Positions 37,327-41,097 of a stretch of DNA of 41,097 bases are shown here, piece by piece. Under the pieces are notes generated by a model, which saw only the letters and a program-made list of their open reading frames with translations, did not search any database and was not told the origin of the DNA. The stretch is from assembly GCA_945869165.1 (NCBI GenBank), contig CAMBNY010000021.1, forward strand, positions 1 through 41,097. Reading direction: 5' to 3'. Made by a program: the position numbers and the translations under genes. Source of the stretch: Comamonas sp. lk. Lineage in GTDB: Bacteria > Pseudomonadota > Gammaproteobacteria > Burkholderiales > Burkholderiaceae_C. The stretch's first letter is position 1; every line of letters begins with the position of its first letter.

Positions 37327-38476
37327 GGGCGGCTCCTGCGGGGGCTTTGGGTTTGCGCGGTGCAAAAATCATGCGCAAGGTGTCGGGTATATCGCGCACC
37401 TCGGCGCCATCGAGCACACCGCGCGCTTGTAAGGCGCGGTGCAGCGCCGGTAAGTGGTAATGCGGCACTGCGGGGTACAAATGGTGTTCTAAGTGGAAGT
37501 TCACATGGTGCGGAAAAAGTATCGCACCCAGCACGCGGTTTGCGCCGCTGCCAAAGCTGCGGTTGCTGCGCGCTGCGGTCAGGGGCGAGGACAAATCGTT
37601 CACCGCGCCATGCTCGCAGACCGCGCGCAGGCGCAATATGGGTTGCAGCGCTGTCATCAAAGGCACTATCCATACCACCAGATAAACCGCTAGGCCATGC
37701 CAGCCACCCAGACCATACGCAGCAATCGGCAGAGCGATATGCGCGCCCACCACCAGGTAGCGGTCCTGGCGCGCCGCCTTGCGTAGTTGCGGCGAGGTGT
37801 CGTTCAGGGGACGGATGGCGCGTTGCGTGTCCTCATTGATAGCAGGGGCGCCAAAGAAATAGGCATAGGTTTTCCAAGCATTCCAGCCCACGAGGTCTTG
37901 CGCCAGCTTGCGCAGCAAATAGGCTCTACCACGCGGGTAGCCGCCATGGATGGCAGTATCCGGGTCTTCGCTGCCGTACAGGTTGTTGTGGTGCAAGCGA
38001 TGGGTCACGCGATAGGTGCACATGGAGACGCCGCTACTCATGCCAATCAGGCGGCCCAGCACATCGTTGGCGCCGCGGTGCGATAGCAAACGGTAGTGCG
38101 CCGCCTCGTGCGACAAGATAAACAAGCTGTGCTGCGCGAGGCCCATCAAAGCGATACCCGCCAGCATCCAGGGGCTGCCCCACAGGCCCACGATCAGCGC
38201 GCCCGCAATAGCCAGCAACACGCCAGTCTGCGACATCGCCAATAGCGAACGCAGATCGTCCAATTGGGTGAAAGGCAGCAGCTCTTGCGCACTGAGCGCT
38301 TTACGGGCCTGGGCATTGAGCGCACCGGGGGCACGCAAATCGTCGCGGAATTCTTCGCCACGCACCGAGTTGCTTGGCGCCGCAAACTCCGCGTCCGTTG
38401 CAGTGGTGCCGGTTGGCACATCGGCAACTGGCGAAGCCAAGCTTGCGGCCTTGGAAAGCGTGCTGTCCTGCTGCAT
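37319..38476 (-). CDS. Membrane fatty acid desaturase
   Basis: Di-iron integral-membrane desaturase/hydroxylase of 385 residues. The three histidine boxes are intact: HEAAH (123-127), HRLHH (159-163) and HLEHH (328-332). Hydrophobic spans lie around 84-120 and 243-280. The first 70 residues are a polar, Thr/Ser/Ala-rich extension. The position of the introduced double bond, or whether it hydroxylates another substrate, cannot be told. AGGAG lies nine bases before the ATG. It is in the middle of the minus-strand run and overlaps the GST start. Confidence 0.92.
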   Translation of the reverse strand: MQQDSTLSKAASLASPVADVPTGTTATDAEFAAPSNSVRGEEFRDDLRAPGALNAQARKALSAQELLPFTQLDDLRSLLAMSQTGVLLAIAGALIVGLWGSPWMLAGIALMGLAQHSLFILSHEAAHYRLLSHRGANDVLGRLIGMSSGVSMCTYRVTHRLHHNNLYGSEDPDTAIHGGYPRGRAYLLRKLAQDLVGWNAWKTYAYFFGAPAINEDTQRAIRPLNDTSPQLRKAARQDRYLVVGAHIALPIAAYGLGGWHGLAVYLVVWIVPLMTALQPILRLRAVCEHGAVNDLSSPLTAARSNRSFGSGANRVLGAILFPHHVNFHLEHHLYPAVPHYHLPALHRALQARGVLDGAEVRDIPDTLRMIFAPRKPKAPAGAAHV

Positions 38477-38516
38477 GGTGCTTGCTCCTGTTTATGAACC
38501 CTGGCGCTGGGCCGGA

Positions 38517-39533
38517 CTAAATCAACTTCACCAACTGCTTGCCGAAATTGCGCCCTTGCAGCAGTCCCAAAAAGGCCTGAGGCGCGCTTTCGATACCCTG
38601 CGCAATCGTCTCGCGCACTTGCAATTTACCGCTGGCCACCAAACCACCCAATTCTGCCAAGGCCGCCGGCCAGACTTGCGGATGTTCGCTGACGATAAAG
38701 CCCTGAAAGCGCAGGCGCTGCATGAGTATGAGCTGCGGCGCGGCCATGGGGATCGGCGACCCGTTGTACCCGGCAATCATGCCGCACACCGCCACCCGGC
38801 CAAAGGCGTTCATCAAAGGCAGCACCGCGTTCATCACCATGCCGCCCACGTTTTCAAAATAGCCTTCAATGCCTTGCGGACAAACCGCGTGCAAAGCGGC
38901 GGACAGACTGGCGGCATCGGCATGCCGCTTGTAATCTATGCAGGCATCAAAGCCCAAGGCGTTCACCACATAAGCGCACTTATCAGCGCCACCGGCCACG
39001 CCCACCACGCGGCAACCCCGCGCTTTGGCCAAGGCGCCAAAAGCACTGCCCACGGCCCCCGAAGCCGCGCTCACCACCACGGTATCGCCCGCTTTGGGTG
39101 CAATGATATGGACCAAGCCGTAATACGCCGTTACACCCGGCATGCCCACTGCACCGACGTAAGCGCTTAAAGGGACACGGCTGTCATCGACCTTGCGCAG
39201 CATGCCCGCCATGGCCGCAGGCACCAAGCCGTATTCCTGCCAGCCGCCCATGCCCACTACTTTGTCGCCCACAACAAAGCCCGGGTTACGCGACTCGATC
39301 ACTTCGCCCACCGTGCCGCCCATCATGGTTTGATTCAAGGCTTGCGGTTGCGCATAGCTTTTGGCGTCGTTCATACGCCCGCGCATATAGGGATCCAGGC
39401 TCAGGTAGTGGTGGCGCACCAGCACCTCGCCCTCGGCCACGTCGGGAGTTGGGCTGCTGACCAGACTGAAGTTATCCAATCCTGGCTGCCCTACTGGGCG
39501 GCTTATCAGATGGATTTGGCGGTTCGTCGGCAT
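38517..39533 (-). CDS. NADP-dependent medium-chain oxidoreductase (CurA/YncB type)
   Basis: MDR-family NADP-dependent alkene/enone reductase of 338 residues. It shows the hallmark SLDPYMRGRM, VGDKVVGMGGWQEY, and the Rossmann stretch VSAASGAVGSAFGALAKARG, as in E. coli CurA/YncB and leukotriene B4 dehydrogenase relatives. ATG 39533 is chosen because GGAG lies eight bases upstream, inside the end of the thioesterase, whose stop is only five bases before. The substrate is probably an alpha,beta-unsaturated carbonyl compound, by family. Confidence 0.92.
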   Translation of the reverse strand: MPTNRQIHLISRPVGQPGLDNFSLVSSPTPDVAEGEVLVRHHYLSLDPYMRGRMNDAKSYAQPQALNQTMMGGTVGEVIESRNPGFVVGDKVVGMGGWQEYGLVPAAMAGMLRKVDDSRVPLSAYVGAVGMPGVTAYYGLVHIIAPKAGDTVVVSAASGAVGSAFGALAKARGCRVVGVAGGADKCAYVVNALGFDACIDYKRHADAASLSAALHAVCPQGIEGYFENVGGMVMNAVLPLMNAFGRVAVCGMIAGYNGSPIPMAAPQLILMQRLRFQGFIVSEHPQVWPAALAELGGLVASGKLQVRETIAQGIESAPQAFLGLLQGRNFGKQLVKLI

Positions 39534-39538
39534 AGGGT

Positions 39539-40027
39539 TTACTCCGTGTTGCTCGCGCCGACTGCACGCTGCAAAAGCGTGGCCGTGCGGGATACTTCTT
39601 TTAAATACTTGAAGGTGCCAACGGCCATAGCGCAAGCCCGGCCTTTAGCATCGTAAATCGTGGACTGTGTGAAGGCGAGTGTGGCAGTACGGTGAAGCAA
39701 CTGCCCACGGGCTGTCAAGGGGCCGCTGGCCGCTTGCATAAAGCTGGTTTTCATCTCGATCGTGACCACGCCCTGCCCAGGGGTGTCGCTGCGCGCCGCA
39801 GTAGCCATCGATACATCGAGCAAGGTCATGATTGCGCCGCCGTGCGTTACGCCCAATGAGTTTTGGTGCTCGGGCAGCGGCGCATAGCTAATTTCGGAAT
39901 GGCCGTCGGAACACGCTTCTAAACAAAAACCCATGTGCGCGACGAAGGGGATTTGTAGCCCATCGCCGCCTAAGGTGCGCCAGGAAGCCGCTGCCTTATC
40001 GGCTACGAGCTGCGCGTCTTCAGCCAC
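39539..40027 (-). CDS. PaaI-family hotdog acyl-CoA thioesterase
   Basis: Hotdog-fold thioesterase of 162 residues. The PaaI active-site region is LGVTHGGAIMTLLDVSM, followed by TIEMKTSFMQAASGPLTARGQLLHR. Start is GTG at 40027, overlapping the SDR stop by eight bases, so the two are coupled. It likely hydrolyses a small acyl-CoA made or used by neighbours; the acyl group is unknown. Confidence 0.9.
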   Translation of the reverse strand: MAEDAQLVADKAAASWRTLGGDGLQIPFVAHMGFCLEACSDGHSEISYAPLPEHQNSLGVTHGGAIMTLLDVSMATAARSDTPGQGVVTIEMKTSFMQAASGPLTARGQLLHRTATLAFTQSTIYDAKGRACAMAVGTFKYLKEVSRTATLLQRAVGASNTE

Positions 40028-40811
40028 CCGTCACCACGCTCACGCCGCCGTCCACCGCCAGCCATTGGCCAGTGATGTGTTTACCGGCGTCAGACGCATA
40101 CAGCAGGCACAGGCCTTTAAGGTCTTCGTCATCGCCCAGGCGCTTGAGCGGCGCGTGCGAAGCCAAGCGCTCTTCGCCCATGGCTTTGAGCGTTCCAGCG
40201 GTCATTTTGCTGGGGAAAAAGCCCGGGCAAATCGCGTTGACGGTGATGTTGTACTTGCCCCACTCAGCGCCCAGCGTGCGCGTGAAGTTGATCACCGCGC
40301 CCTTGGATGTGTTGTAGGCCAACGTATTCATGCCTTCGGGGTTGCCGCCCAAACCAGCGATGGAGGCGACATTGATGATGCGGCCTGAGCGGCGCGCAAT
40401 CATGCTTTTCTTGGCGATGGCTTGGCTCAGCAAAAAATAGCCGCGGACATTAAGGTTCATCACCTTGTCCCAGGCGTCGATGGGATGGTCTTCAGCGGGA
40501 GAGCCCCAGGCCGCACCAGCGTTGTTGACCAAAATATCCACGTCGCCCATCCGTTGCAGGGTTTCATCGGCCAAGCGGGCGATTTCGCTGTCTTTCGCGC
40601 AATCGGCGGCGATCCAGCGGGCGTCAATGCCTGCGGCTTGCAACTCGGCGGCGGCTTGCTCCAAGTCCTCGGCTTTGCGCGAGCTGAGCATGATCTTGGC
40701 ACCGGCTTCGCCCAGTGCGTGGGCCATTTGCAAACCCAGGCCGCGTGAACCGCCGGTCACCAGCGCGGTTTTGCCGGTCAGGTCAAACAATTGTTGAATC
40801 GTGCGTGTCAT
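40020..40811 (-). CDS. Short-chain dehydrogenase/reductase
   Basis: Classical SDR of 263 residues from ATG 40811 (TTG 40823 is an in-frame alternative; GGA lies eight bases before the ATG). The cofactor motif is TGGSRGLG, NNAG is present, the catalytic set is NVASIAG and YNTSKGA, and the end ITGQWLAVDGG is typical of 3-oxoacyl-/hydroxyacyl-type and gluconate-type SDRs. It begins a tightly packed unit with the thioesterase and the medium-chain reductase, which points to acyl-CoA or fatty-acid chemistry. Confidence 0.92.
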   Translation of the reverse strand: MTRTIQQLFDLTGKTALVTGGSRGLGLQMAHALGEAGAKIMLSSRKAEDLEQAAAELQAAGIDARWIAADCAKDSEIARLADETLQRMGDVDILVNNAGAAWGSPAEDHPIDAWDKVMNLNVRGYFLLSQAIAKKSMIARRSGRIINVASIAGLGGNPEGMNTLAYNTSKGAVINFTRTLGAEWGKYNITVNAICPGFFPSKMTAGTLKAMGEERLASHAPLKRLGDDEDLKGLCLLYASDAGKHITGQWLAVDGGVSVVTGG

Positions 40812-40935
40812 AGGAGTTTCCAAATTTGATTGAAGAAAAGTCTGGCGCCAATGGTGAGATTTTTACGCCTTGCGGGCCGACGGCATGTCGCACCAGCGAT
40901 ACCCACATCAGGCAGCGCTTGCGGGACAAATAGCC

Positions 40936-41097
40936 TTAAGTTGTCTTGTCTTCTTCGCGCAAACGCGAGCGCAGCACAATCAGAACTACACCGGCTGCCA
41001 CGGCAAACAAGCCGCACACCAACAGCGCCACATGGCCCTGGGCCCCCGCGTCGCGGGCAAAGCCAGAAAGCACCGTGGACAGCAAGCCGCCGTAAAT
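40936..41097 (-). CDS. C-terminal end of a probable MFS transporter (truncated by window edge)
   Basis: The last 53 codons before the stop at 40936. The stretch reads as two membrane helices (IYGGLLSTVLSGF and VALLVCGLFAVAAGVVLIVL) with a short loop, then a basic and acidic tail (RSRLREEDKTT). This is typical of the final helices of a major facilitator transporter, although 53 residues are not proof. It would be upstream of the SDR on the same strand with a gap of about 125 bases that holds no clear terminator. Confidence 0.6.
   Translation of the reverse strand: MYGGLLSTVLSGFARDAGAQGHVALLVCGLFAVAAGVVLIVLRSRLREEDKTT

Overview
The window looks like the chromosome of a betaproteobacterium in Burkholderiales, most likely Comamonadaceae (Rhodoferax/Polaromonas-like). 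This rests on gene order and protein style: the alaA-hom-thrC-moeA-moaD-moaE run, the rpsF-priB-rpsR-rplI operon beside dnaB, bcp next to a PIN-PhoH ATPase, ppsA divergent from ppsR, and surE-pcm-nlpD-rlmD. Most of the sequence is GC-rich, dense housekeeping DNA. I see no CRISPR array, rRNA, complete tRNA, transposase or phage gene.

Layout. 1-2.9 kb: the first codons of an unidentified gene, prpE (propionate activation) and an isochorismatase-fold hydrolase. 3.0-6.3 kb: an NlpC/P60 hydrolase behind a promoter that predicts a leaderless mRNA, and clpB with a sigma32-type promoter. 6.3-13.1 kb: a conserved hypothetical gene, then a minus-strand run read as alaA, hom, thrC, moeA, moaD, moaE (alanine, homoserine and threonine synthesis, then molybdopterin). 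13.2-16.1 kb: a Mth938-like protein, a BCP peroxiredoxin and PIN-PhoH. 16.1-19.2 kb: dnaB and the S6-PriB-S18-L9 operon. 19.2-25.0 kb: ppsA translationally coupled to an unusual sodium:solute symporter, with the PEP synthase regulator ppsR divergent. 25.2-28.9 kb: a GlcG/HbpS-like protein, a Bax-inhibitor-1 (YccA) membrane protein, type B ribosomal protein L31 and a large polytopic membrane protein. 28.9-33.0 kb: surE-pcm-nlpD-rlmD, with no rpoS in its usual place after nlpD. 33.1-35.4 kb: a quinone oxidoreductase, a low-GC stretch with an FkbM methyltransferase, and a small basic protein. 35.4-41.1 kb: a minus-strand run of lipid/CoA-type enzymes (SDR, PaaI thioesterase, medium-chain reductase, desaturase, GST, SDR) behind the end of a probable MFS transporter.

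How the genes work together. PpsA makes PEP from pyruvate and PpsR switches it on and off; the coupled symporter may feed small organic acids into this step. PrpE channels propionate. The hom/thrC/alaA block makes amino acids, and the Moa/Moe proteins make the molybdenum cofactor. ClpB, Bcp, Pcm and SurE are stress and repair functions.

Novelty. Nothing here is clearly an unknown defence or mobile system. The observations most worth following are the symporter that carries a fused DUF4212-like small subunit, a long coiled coil and a textbook EF-hand loop; the absence of rpoS between nlpD and rlmD; the low-GC FkbM islet with a tRNA-like scar; and several translation-start architectures (leaderless NlpC/P60, a 14-codon upstream ORF at moaE, an unclear priB start, and a membrane gene that starts just after a terminator).
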